A stretch of 64,000 nucleotides of DNA from VBAU01 sp036005185 (GTDB lineage Bacteria > Bacteroidota > Bacteroidia > Chitinophagales > Chitinophagaceae), in NCBI GenBank assembly GCA_036005185.1, contig DASYQS010000028.1:248001-312000 (forward strand), written 5' to 3'. Below are positions 26,006 through 33,812 of this stretch, piece after piece. Position 1 is the stretch's first letter. Every line of letters begins with the position of its first letter. Under the pieces are notes generated by a model that was not told the DNA's origin, did not search any database, and saw nothing but the letters and a program-made list of their open reading frames with translations. Position numbers and translations under genes: made by a program.

Positions 26006-26653
26006 CTATTCATAAATCCAAAGCAACACCGGCTTTTTCGATAAAGCGATTATCGGTTTTAATTGCTGAAGAAAGCCGGGCGCTACTGTTGGGCAACCAT
26101 CGCTTTGACATATATCATCCTTCACCTCTGTTTCCGGTACACATTCATGTGAATGCAGCACCACGAATCGGTCAAAAGCCTTATCATTGGTTTTCTCTAA
26201 GCCATATAATTTGAAGGCGAGACCAAACTTGCCATTGTAAGCGTTGCCGATTTTATATTTTCCTAATGATGTACAACCACATCCGACAGTATTTCCGTAC
26301 TTTCTTCCTTCTAGCCAATTTTTATTACAGCGGCCGTGAGTAACTAGCCCTGCATTGAGCATAGAATCTATTTTAAGATCATATACGAAAAACCGGTTTT
26401 GATTGGAAGGCAGGCTCATGTCTATCAAAAAACAAATTTGGGTATTGTAGTTATTTTTTTGAACAAAGCTTTTCGCATTAGTTGCTTTGGCCTGTAATTT
26501 TTCAAGCAATTTTTTATTGATTGAAAATTCCGTCTTCTTTTTGGGAATGTAAAGTGATTTTAATTTTTTGCCAGTACCGGACAAATTTAACCAGGCCCAT
26601 GCCATGCCTGTTAACAAGAAAAGCAGCAGAAGAGTTGTGAAAATTTTTTTCAC
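26006..26653 (-). CDS. murein L,D-transpeptidase-like protein (YkuD_2)
   Basis: A secreted protein of about 215 residues with the YkuD_2 catalytic domain, the family of uncharacterised murein L,D-transpeptidase-like enzymes. I chose the GTG at 26653 because it gives a standard signal peptide (MKKIFTTLLLLFLLTGMAWA); the upstream in-frame TTG does not. The domain has FFVYDLKIDSMLNAGLV, SLGKYKIGNAYNGKFGLAFK and DRFVVLHSHECVPE. The probable catalytic Cys is in CQSDGCPTV. It likely cross-links or trims peptidoglycan in the periplasm. Confidence 0.85.
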   Translation of the reverse strand: MKKIFTTLLLLFLLTGMAWAWLNLSGTGKKLKSLYIPKKKTEFSINKKLLEKLQAKATNAKSFVQKNNYNTQICFLIDMSLPSNQNRFFVYDLKIDSMLNAGLVTHGRCNKNWLEGRKYGNTVGCGCTSLGKYKIGNAYNGKFGLAFKLYGLEKTNDKAFDRFVVLHSHECVPETEVKDDICQSDGCPTVAPGFLQQLKPIIALSKKPVLLWIYE

Positions 26654-26730
26654 GGTAAGAAAATATGCGTTGTAATATGAATCATAACGCTTAAAATTCC
26701 ACAACAAGTGTAAAGAAAAATGTAAAATAA

Positions 26731-26756
26731 AAGGGGTCCCGCATCATGCAGGACCC
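26731..26756 (-). terminator. Rho-independent terminator of the adhesin gene
   Basis: GGGTCC (26734-26739) pairs with GGACCC (26751-26756), and an inner GCAT/ATGC extends the stem past one C-A mismatch. On the minus strand it is followed by CCTTTTATTTTAC. It lies 31 bp past the stop. Confidence 0.85.
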
Positions 26757-26787
26757 ACAGGCCAAGTCTCCTTATGATTAAGGCTAC

Positions 26788-29700
26788 TTATTCTGTAACC
26801 AACAAACGCCCCGTATAAAATTTAACTTGACCTCTTCCGTCCAAGATCCGTATCTGATAAAAATATAAGCCCATTGATAGGTTATTTAGTGGTGTATGAT
26901 TTCTGTAATTGACAAACCTGTTTACCAATTGTCCTTGGGCATTCATGATCAAAACTTCATTTTCATAATTGCTAATTTGCGGAATTATCCATATCTGATT
27001 ACGTCGTGTTACAGACGGTATCTTCACTAATTCATCTTCAACCGTCACCTTATCGATATTGGTAAATGTATTAACCCCGTTTCCTTTATCATCATCAATA
27101 ATCATAATTAGGCTGCGATTGCCATTCAATACAACATTGACCGGATCAGAGAAGTTGAGTGAAAATCTTTCATTACTCTCTTTCAGCAAGTCGCCGATGA
27201 TTTTGAGCTGTACTGATCCTGATGACGACCCTACAGGAATACTCAAGGTGCCACTAGCGCTAACATAATCTGTTCCTGCAATGGCATCTACATTACTTGT
27301 TGAATAATGTACAGTTATTGGTAAAGTTGCAGGTATATCAAGAGTTACAACTGCATTAAGCGTAGTAAAGCCCGCATCTCCCTCTTTCACCGGGTAAGTT
27401 TTCAAAGTCATTACCGGCAAAGCTGTTGTGTTACAATTTTCATCAACCGTTCCATTGCAGTTATCATCAATTCCATTACTACAGATCTCTGTAGCGCCAG
27501 GATATACTGCTGCATTGTTATCATTACAATCAGTATTGTTTGCAACATATCCCGATGGTGCAGTGCAAGCTTGGGTTGTTGAATCTGCATTACCGTAACC
27601 ATCTCCGTCACGGTCGCGATAATAGGTTGATAAGGTGTTTACAGTTACAACAATCTTATTTGATGTAACGCTGCGCTGTGTTACACAACCAAGGTTTGAA
27701 GTCATAATAACATATACCGTATCACTATTCTTCAGTGATGAGTTCTGATATGTCGGGCTGTTTATTCCAACTTCATTTCCGTTCAGTTGCCATTCATAGA
27801 TTGGTGTGCCGTCGTTTGTTGGCGTAGCAGTAAATGTCACTTGGTTGCCGGCACAGATTGTTGTTTGCGAAGCAGAAATAATTACTGAAGGAGTCACTGA
27901 CGGACTTACATCCATGGATATATAGTTTGATATAGCGGTAGGTGTAGTTGCACAACCCAGCGATGAGGTCATCACTGCTTTGATCGTATCGGCATTTGCT
28001 AATGTTGAGCTATGATAGAAAGCGCTGTCACCTCCTACATTGTTCCCGTTTAGTTTCCATTGATAATGTGGATTGCTGCCTCCATTCGTCGGCGTTGCGG
28101 TAAATGTTACCGGCGTGCCGGCGCAGATATCGATTGCCGAAGCAGAAATTTTTACCAATGGCGTTACTGCTGTATTCACTGTCATAGTAATCGAATTTGA
28201 ATAAACAGGAGTGTTATTTGCACATCCTCCGGATGGCGCCATGGTTACTCGCACTATATCCCCATTGTGTAATGTCGAGCTTTGATAAACATTGCTGCTT
28301 ATGTTATTCATTGCATTACCGTTCACCGTCCATTCGTAAACCGGATTGCTGCCACCGTTGGTTGGCACGGCAGTGAATGTCACTTGCTGACCGGAACAAA
28401 TTGTTGTATCAGTAGCGGAAATAGTTACCGATGCAGGACCGCCGCCGTTTACCGTCATCGTTATTTCATTTGACACAGCGGGCGATGGGAATGCACAGGG
28501 CGATGAGGGCGTCATTACTACTTTTATCTTATCACCATTTACTAATGACGAACTTTGATAGGTTGAACTTGTAGCGTCGGGAATGTTATTTCCATTCAAT
28601 TTCCATTGATATGTTGGATTACCGCCACCTGTTGGTGCGGCCGTAAATGTTACTGAAGTACCTGAACATATCGTAGTTGTCGGTGTGGAAATAGTTACAA
28701 ATGCCGGAGTTGATTGCAAAACGGTCATCTGAATACCAGTTGATATTGCTGATTGAGGGCTTGCACAAGCTAATGATGATGTCATTACAACAGAAACAAT
28801 ATCTCCATTATTCAATGTCGCGTATTCCAAGGTATTGCTATTATCTCCTACGGTATTATCATTTACTTTCCATTGATAACTTGGGGTTGCTCCACCGTTT
28901 ACTGGGTTGGCAGTAAATATTGCTGTTGTTCCGGAGCAAATTGTTGTTTGCGGTGTGGTAATCGTTACCGATGGTGTTACCACTTGCGATGTCGTTATAT
29001 GGATCACATTAGACGTAACGGGGGAAATGGTTATACAATCAGTAGTATTATACATCCTTACATAAACGGAATCACCATTTGCCAGTGCGGTAGTTCGATA
29101 TGAGCTTCCTGATGCCACAGGGGAGCCATTCTTTATCCATTCATAGATTGGTTGACTGCCGCCGTTCGTTGGCGTGGCTGTAAATGTTACCGACTGACCA
29201 GGACAAATTCCAGTTGCGCTGGCGTCAATACTTACTGATGGTGTTACTGTTTCATGCACGGTCATAACTACAGGAGCAGATGTAACAGTTTGTGGATTGG
29301 CGCAGGAAATAGATGAAGTGATCGCTACTGTTATTGTATCATTATTTTTAAGGGTGGAATCTTTATAGAGATTGCTATTGGTACCGACAGTCATTCCATT
29401 TTTCTTCCATTGCCAAGAAGGATTAGTGCCACCGCCTGTATAAGTACAAACAAAAGATGCCTTGGCACCTTCGCAAATGGTTGTCCTAGGATTAGAAATC
29501 GTAACTGTAGGAGTTATGCTTGATTTTACCGTTACCGTGAATGAACAACTTACAGTTGGTGAATTAATAAGCGCATACGTAACTGTAGTTACACCGGAGT
29601 TAAACAATTGACCACTCGCAGTGCCAATTCCATTCCCTGTTGTAGCACCTGTCAGTGTATAGGTATAAGTGGAGTCATCTTGTGGCAGTCCAACCGCGTC

Positions 29701-30573
29701 AATATTAAATACTACCGCTTTGCAATTGTTAGTGAATGGATCTATTGTAACATTTCCGGGACACGTTATTGAACCCGAAGGAACTCCCACTGTCAGGCTA
29801 TCCTTTTTAAACAAGCTCCAGTTGCCGGCCTGATCTTTTACTCTTATTGTTAGTAAATGCCCGCCAGTTACCATGCTTGCCGGAACAGGGATCATTAAGG
29901 TTTGTGTAACAATGTCACCGGGTGTGGCAAAGTTCAATGCAGTTCCGCTTCCAACTCCAGGATCATGATCAAAGAAATATTCTGCTGCAACGACAGATGA
30001 CATATTGGGACTTGGTGACAGGTAAACGTAAAATACTCTTGCATCGGAAAGTCCCCACTTTCCATCAGCATCTCTTGTTCTAAAAGCAAGTGAATGAAAC
30101 CCTGAAGAAAGTGTAGTGGGAATCACTGCAGTAAAATTTACTGTTGAACCTGCTGCGCCCACGGATGCTGGTGTGCCACCGCCAACACCAGGATCTGTAT
30201 CAAAAAAATATTCTGCAGCAGTGATACTCGCAGTATTCGTTGTGGTGTTCGATGATATGTAAAAAAATCTACTCTCCGTTATGCTCCACCTTTCAACGGT
30301 GTCACGTACACGGATGTGCAGTACATGAAAGCCACTTGAAAGTGAGCCTATCGGAATATCGACTGTAAAATTTACCGTGTCTGCCGCCTTGAAATTCGCA
30401 ATCGGAATTCCATTTCCCACGCCAGGGTCAGTCTCAAAAAAATACTCTGCCATTGTAATACTTTGTATTGCGGGTACTGCGGCAGGTTGTTGGGTTGCAA
30501 GCGGCGTAATATTTTGGGTAAAAGCTATTGCAATGCACAACATCGCCTGCAACAGCATGAATAACCTCTTCAT
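26788..30573 (-). CDS. multi-Ig T9SS-exported adhesin-like protein
   Basis: A surface protein of about 1261 residues. The ATG at 30573 gives a signal peptide (MKRLFMLLQAMLCIAIAFTQ). In order it has: three 70-residue repeats with AEYFFDTDPGVG; a HYR-like region (ITCPGNVTIDPFTNNCKAV); seven Ig-like repeats of about 88 residues (TICSGxxVTFTAxPTNGG and YQWKLNGN motifs); a MopE-type metal-binding block (DGDGYGNAD, DCNDNNAAVYPGA); a Calx-beta domain; and a C-terminal tail ending YTGRLLVTE, most like the T9SS type B sorting domain. It is probably a secreted adhesin. The signature Ca-binding blocks suggest calcium-stabilised rigidity. Confidence 0.9.
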   Translation of the reverse strand: MKRLFMLLQAMLCIAIAFTQNITPLATQQPAAVPAIQSITMAEYFFETDPGVGNGIPIANFKAADTVNFTVDIPIGSLSSGFHVLHIRVRDTVERWSITESRFFYISSNTTTNTASITAAEYFFDTDPGVGGGTPASVGAAGSTVNFTAVIPTTLSSGFHSLAFRTRDADGKWGLSDARVFYVYLSPSPNMSSVVAAEYFFDHDPGVGSGTALNFATPGDIVTQTLMIPVPASMVTGGHLLTIRVKDQAGNWSLFKKDSLTVGVPSGSITCPGNVTIDPFTNNCKAVVFNIDAVGLPQDDSTYTYTLTGATTGNGIGTASGQLFNSGVTTVTYALINSPTVSCSFTVTVKSSITPTVTISNPRTTICEGAKASFVCTYTGGGTNPSWQWKKNGMTVGTNSNLYKDSTLKNNDTITVAITSSISCANPQTVTSAPVVMTVHETVTPSVSIDASATGICPGQSVTFTATPTNGGSQPIYEWIKNGSPVASGSSYRTTALANGDSVYVRMYNTTDCITISPVTSNVIHITTSQVVTPSVTITTPQTTICSGTTAIFTANPVNGGATPSYQWKVNDNTVGDNSNTLEYATLNNGDIVSVVMTSSLACASPQSAISTGIQMTVLQSTPAFVTISTPTTTICSGTSVTFTAAPTGGGNPTYQWKLNGNNIPDATSSTYQSSSLVNGDKIKVVMTPSSPCAFPSPAVSNEITMTVNGGGPASVTISATDTTICSGQQVTFTAVPTNGGSNPVYEWTVNGNAMNNISSNVYQSSTLHNGDIVRVTMAPSGGCANNTPVYSNSITMTVNTAVTPLVKISASAIDICAGTPVTFTATPTNGGSNPHYQWKLNGNNVGGDSAFYHSSTLANADTIKAVMTSSLGCATTPTAISNYISMDVSPSVTPSVIISASQTTICAGNQVTFTATPTNDGTPIYEWQLNGNEVGINSPTYQNSSLKNSDTVYVIMTSNLGCVTQRSVTSNKIVVTVNTLSTYYRDRDGDGYGNADSTTQACTAPSGYVANNTDCNDNNAAVYPGATEICSNGIDDNCNGTVDENCNTTALPVMTLKTYPVKEGDAGFTTLNAVVTLDIPATLPITVHYSTSNVDAIAGTDYVSASGTLSIPVGSSSGSVQLKIIGDLLKESNERFSLNFSDPVNVVLNGNRSLIMIIDDDKGNGVNTFTNIDKVTVEDELVKIPSVTRRNQIWIIPQISNYENEVLIMNAQGQLVNRFVNYRNHTPLNNLSMGLYFYQIRILDGRGQVKFYTGRLLVTE

Positions 30574-30611
30574 ACTGATTAGTTTTAAATTGAACAATAT
30601 TTAAAGAGGCT

Positions 30612-31688
30612 TTAATTGTTTTTTCTCGCTTCTACCTGCACACTTAAAGTGCCGCCCGGAGCGATAGTTGGATTTGAAATCACCATGCTGTAGATGTAAG
30701 GTATCCGGCTCATGCGGGAATTGCTCCAGTTAAGAGTACCAATGGGGTCAAACAGTAATCCCATATCCTTGCCATCAGTTCCGGTGTTATTGGCAAGCCC
30801 CGTGGCAATGGTAAAATTCAATAAAGGATTGTTTGTTCCTGTATTCACTGCAACTTGGTCAGCCATTTGAGGATCCTGATTGGCAACATTGTTTGCTCCT
30901 ATGTTGCCATGAGCTGCTGTCCAAGGATCATTAACTCCGGCATTATAGGTGATATTGTTATTAAAAGTGCTTGAGGTACAATTGGCCGATGCATCGCGAC
31001 GGACAAATATATTATTGGAAATAATTAAGCCTCTGCAATCACCGGCAAAAACAACACCATTGCCAGACTGACCGCCAAAATAGAATAAGTTATGATCAAA
31101 TAGCACGCCCTGGCTGTTAGTGAGGCCATAAATATTTGCCGTGTAAGAAACATCATGGAAAAATATATTATTCTGAAAAATGCAATTGCTATAGCTGCTG
31201 TTTTGATTTCCTATGATCTGGGCTTTGTCAAACCAGTTGCCCTGGAAAACAAAGCCTGAAAAATTGTCGGTGCCATAGTTAATGATTACCTGGGCGCTCA
31301 AAAACTGGTTTCGGTAAAAACGAATATTGTTGGGATGATTGAACCCACAAGTAACTACACCGGTAATTACTAAACCTTGTATTTCTGAATTATCGCAGCC
31401 GCTACCCGACAAAGTAATCGAAGATATCTTAGCTGTAAACGGATCAATATTTCGCAAAGGCGCCCAGCCGGGGCCTATATAAATCAATCGCTTGTTTGTA
31501 ACACTAAAGTTTGCATAAGGAGTATTACTTCCATGTATGTAAATAGTATCGCCACTGACAGCAGCATCCACAGCCGCCTGTATAGTATTATATTGAGCTA
31601 GTGTACCAGGGGCATTATTTACTGTGCGAACGGTAGCATAGGTTTGCATGCATACACAAAGAATCACAAAAGGAAAAACTCGTCTCAT
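30612..31688 (-). CDS. right-handed beta-helix protein
   Basis: A secreted protein of 358 residues with a signal peptide (MRRVFPFVILCVCMQTYA) and a pectate-lyase-like start, YNTIQAAVDAAVSGDTIYIHG. The middle is a run of short strands with asparagine ladders (FVFQGNWFDKA, CIFQNNIFFHD, LIISNNIFVR), typical of parallel beta-helices. No catalytic motif of a named lyase was recognised. It has no clear T9SS tail. It lies 38 bp upstream of the adhesin gene on the same strand, so the two may be co-expressed. Confidence 0.75.
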   Translation of the reverse strand: MRRVFPFVILCVCMQTYATVRTVNNAPGTLAQYNTIQAAVDAAVSGDTIYIHGSNTPYANFSVTNKRLIYIGPGWAPLRNIDPFTAKISSITLSGSGCDNSEIQGLVITGVVTCGFNHPNNIRFYRNQFLSAQVIINYGTDNFSGFVFQGNWFDKAQIIGNQNSSYSNCIFQNNIFFHDVSYTANIYGLTNSQGVLFDHNLFYFGGQSGNGVVFAGDCRGLIISNNIFVRRDASANCTSSTFNNNITYNAGVNDPWTAAHGNIGANNVANQDPQMADQVAVNTGTNNPLLNFTIATGLANNTGTDGKDMGLLFDPIGTLNWSNSRMSRIPYIYSMVISNPTIAPGGTLSVQVEARKNN

Positions 31689-31710
31689 AAATGGTTAATT
31701 TAATTTTTGA

Positions 31711-32901
31711 TTAAGAAAAAATGGTTTGATAATTTTTGATTGCAGGTGTAGGTTTTTTTATTCGTTGCCATTTCCAATAGGTAAAAGATCTCAATAGCCA
31801 TTCAAATGGCCCCATCGTATATCTTGTCATCCACCAGATGCTGAATAAAAGTTGCAGCGCCAGCACAATGAGAAATAGAATGAAAGCATTGAATGGAGGA
31901 AGATTATCGTATTTGTCGAACGCTAATAAATAAGGCACCAACACTATCGATTGGATCAAGTAATTGCTAAGCGTCATTTGTCCGAACGCTGCCAATGGAC
32001 TGAGCCATTTTTTGCCTCTTGTTGTAGTCCATACGCTAATAAGTGTAGTGACATATAATGTGACTGAAATCAGCATCCAGATCTGCCATAACAAGCGATA
32101 GCCAGCCGACAACAGTAGTTTTTGCCAATAGTGCGGCAAACTAACAAAGAAACCGCCAATTACATTTATAATCCAGAAATAATAAACAGGGATCATTATA
32201 GCAGTGCCAATCAACGAGATGATCAGTAAGCGGCGCCTGAATTTTTTATCTGCTTTCATTTTTTGCAGAACTCCTGCACGGCCGATGATGAAGCCCAGCA
32301 TAAAATGAAATAACATTTCGCAGTAGATCGGGTAGATCTGGTGATATAATTTAAAGAACTGCCAGTTGTGTTGCAGGTGATCAATATAATTATTTGGTTT
32401 AGGAAGAGAGAATGCCTGGTAGCCGTTGGCAACTAACACAACGACCGGAACGATGACAAGGAAAACAATTCCCATGATTATAAACAGCCATCGGTTTGAT
32501 AAATTTCGCAGCGGCAGCAGGAATGCACCGGCGATCCCATAAAACATCAGCACGTCCCTTGTGCTTAGCAGAATCGCATGAATAAATCCGATCGCCAGCA
32601 AACCGATGAGACGCCTTGTAAAAGCAGGCACCAGGGAAACATTTTTTTGTTTTGCTTTTTCCAGCTGCACATGAAAACCAATGCCGAAAAGGATGATCAA
32701 CATTGTGTACATCCTGTTCTCGATCAGCAAATATTTCGGCCAGTTAATGACTTCATCCAGCAAATTGTTCTTATAATTTGCTCCCGCTCCAACATCGGTA
32801 GCGCAAAAAGTCAATAATACACCGGCTAAAGCAAAGCCACGAAGAATATCCAGGCTTATATCACGGTTGTTTTGAGACAAAGGTTGGAGAGCAGTTGACA
32901 T
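31711..32901 (-). CDS. DUF418 membrane protein (YeiB family)
   Basis: A multi-helix inner-membrane protein of 396 residues. It starts with the DUF418/YeiB pattern RDISLDILRGFALAGVLLTF and LFGIGFHVQLEKAK, and the C-terminal DUF418 domain has AAFGQMTLSNYLIQSI and GPFEWLLRSFTYWKWQ. Members are related to acyltransferase-like membrane proteins, but the reaction is unknown. The gene has a candidate promoter whose upstream 21-bp element is identical to one before the LuxR regulator gene, which suggests common control. Confidence 0.85.
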   Translation of the reverse strand: MSTALQPLSQNNRDISLDILRGFALAGVLLTFCATDVGAGANYKNNLLDEVINWPKYLLIENRMYTMLIILFGIGFHVQLEKAKQKNVSLVPAFTRRLIGLLAIGFIHAILLSTRDVLMFYGIAGAFLLPLRNLSNRWLFIIMGIVFLVIVPVVVLVANGYQAFSLPKPNNYIDHLQHNWQFFKLYHQIYPIYCEMLFHFMLGFIIGRAGVLQKMKADKKFRRRLLIISLIGTAIMIPVYYFWIINVIGGFFVSLPHYWQKLLLSAGYRLLWQIWMLISVTLYVTTLISVWTTTRGKKWLSPLAAFGQMTLSNYLIQSIVLVPYLLAFDKYDNLPPFNAFILFLIVLALQLLFSIWWMTRYTMGPFEWLLRSFTYWKWQRIKKPTPAIKNYQTIFS

Positions 32902-32936
32902 AAAAAATTGAGATTAATTATTTAAAATTTTGAGTC

Positions 32937-32985
32937 GGCAAATTAGATTGGAGTGGATGCGCAGACAATAGAACAAAAGTTATGA
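32937..32985 (-). promoter_or_regulatory. shared 21-bp element and promoter of the DUF418 gene
   Basis: On the minus strand the element (32985-32965) contains TAACTTTTGTTCTATTG. Its final TTG lies exactly 20 nt before TAATTTG (32945-32939), a -7-like box. The same 21 bp and the same spacing to TAATTT occur upstream of the LuxR regulator gene. Confidence 0.55.
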
Positions 32986-33067
32986 GACACCTTATAGTAG
33001 TACAGTGAACGTATTATTAGCCGCCTCTGCACTTGATTTAAACGTAAAACTTTTCGAAACGTGATAA

Positions 33068-33097
33068 ATGCATCACACGTATAGAACGAAAGTTAGG
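33068..33097. repeat. diverged third copy of the shared element
   Basis: ATGC at 33068-33071 and ATAGAACGAAAGTTAGG at 33081-33097 match the other two copies (ATAGAACAAAAGTTATG) with two differences. It lies in the 230-bp spacer between the regulator and DUF418 genes, with no TAATTT box at the matching distance. Confidence 0.45.
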
Positions 33098-33131
33098 TGT
33101 GGCGAAATCGCAGTAATGCTAAAGGGGAAAT

Positions 33132-33758
33132 TTATTTTCCAAATGCTTTATTGATTGCTTCCGTTCTGTTCTGCACGTGAAGCTTTTCATAGATCTTATG
33201 AATGTGCTGTCGCACTGTGTTGGTTGTAATTTGAAGCTGCTCTGCAATTTCTTTATATAACAAACCCTTCGAAAGTAATTGAAGAATTTCGTTTTCTCGG
33301 TTTGATAAAACATCTACTGAGATAGATTCTTTGTCTTTATCGCGAAACAGGTTTACTAATTTCCTGGCGATGTTCGCACTCATCGGGCTTCCTCCTTCGT
33401 ACAACTCTTTCAAGGATTCTACCATTTGCAAAAGACCGGTATTTTTTAATAAATAACCAGATGCGCCTGCCTTTAATGCCTCAAATACCTTCTCATCATT
33501 TTCATACACGGTGAACATCATGAACTGCGTTCTTGGGCTTTTGCCTTTTACTTGCCGTATGCATTCAATGCCATTCATGCCGGGAAGATTAATGTCCATG
33601 ATCACAATATCCGGCGTAATCGTGGGAAGGTTGGCGAGGGCTTCCTCGCCCGTTTTAAATGTTCCGATCACAATAAAATCAGTGCTGAGGGAAATGAAGT
33701 TCTTCAACCCGTCTCTTACTTCATCAAGATCTTCTACAATAGCTATAGATATACTCAT
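33132..33758 (-). CDS. LuxR/NarL-type response regulator
   Basis: A DNA-binding response regulator of 208 residues. The receiver domain has the acidic VED near the N-terminus and the phospho-acceptor in VIMDINLPGMNG. The output domain is a LuxR helix-turn-helix (LSNRENEILQLLSKGLLYKE and TTNTVRQHIHKIYEKL). I chose the ATG at 33758, which begins MSISIAIVEDLDEVRDG; a longer frame adds 15 unlikely residues. It follows the sensor kinase gene on the same strand after 48 bp, and a 21-bp element in that gap may be its own target. Confidence 0.92.
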   Translation of the reverse strand: MSISIAIVEDLDEVRDGLKNFISLSTDFIVIGTFKTGEEALANLPTITPDIVIMDINLPGMNGIECIRQVKGKSPRTQFMMFTVYENDEKVFEALKAGASGYLLKNTGLLQMVESLKELYEGGSPMSANIARKLVNLFRDKDKESISVDVLSNRENEILQLLSKGLLYKEIAEQLQITTNTVRQHIHKIYEKLHVQNRTEAINKAFGK

Positions 33759-33764
33759 GTTTCT

Positions 33765-33812
33765 CGAAATTACTTTGGTATGCACAAGCAAACAATAGAA
33801 CAAAAGTTATGA
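33765..33812 (-). promoter_or_regulatory. shared 21-bp element and promoter of the LuxR gene
   Basis: The element at 33812-33792 is identical to that at 32985-32965. Its TTG (33795-33793) lies exactly 20 nt before TAATTTCG (33772-33765), and the ATG follows 6 bp later. It overlaps the end of the kinase gene and would allow the regulator gene separate expression. Confidence 0.55.
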
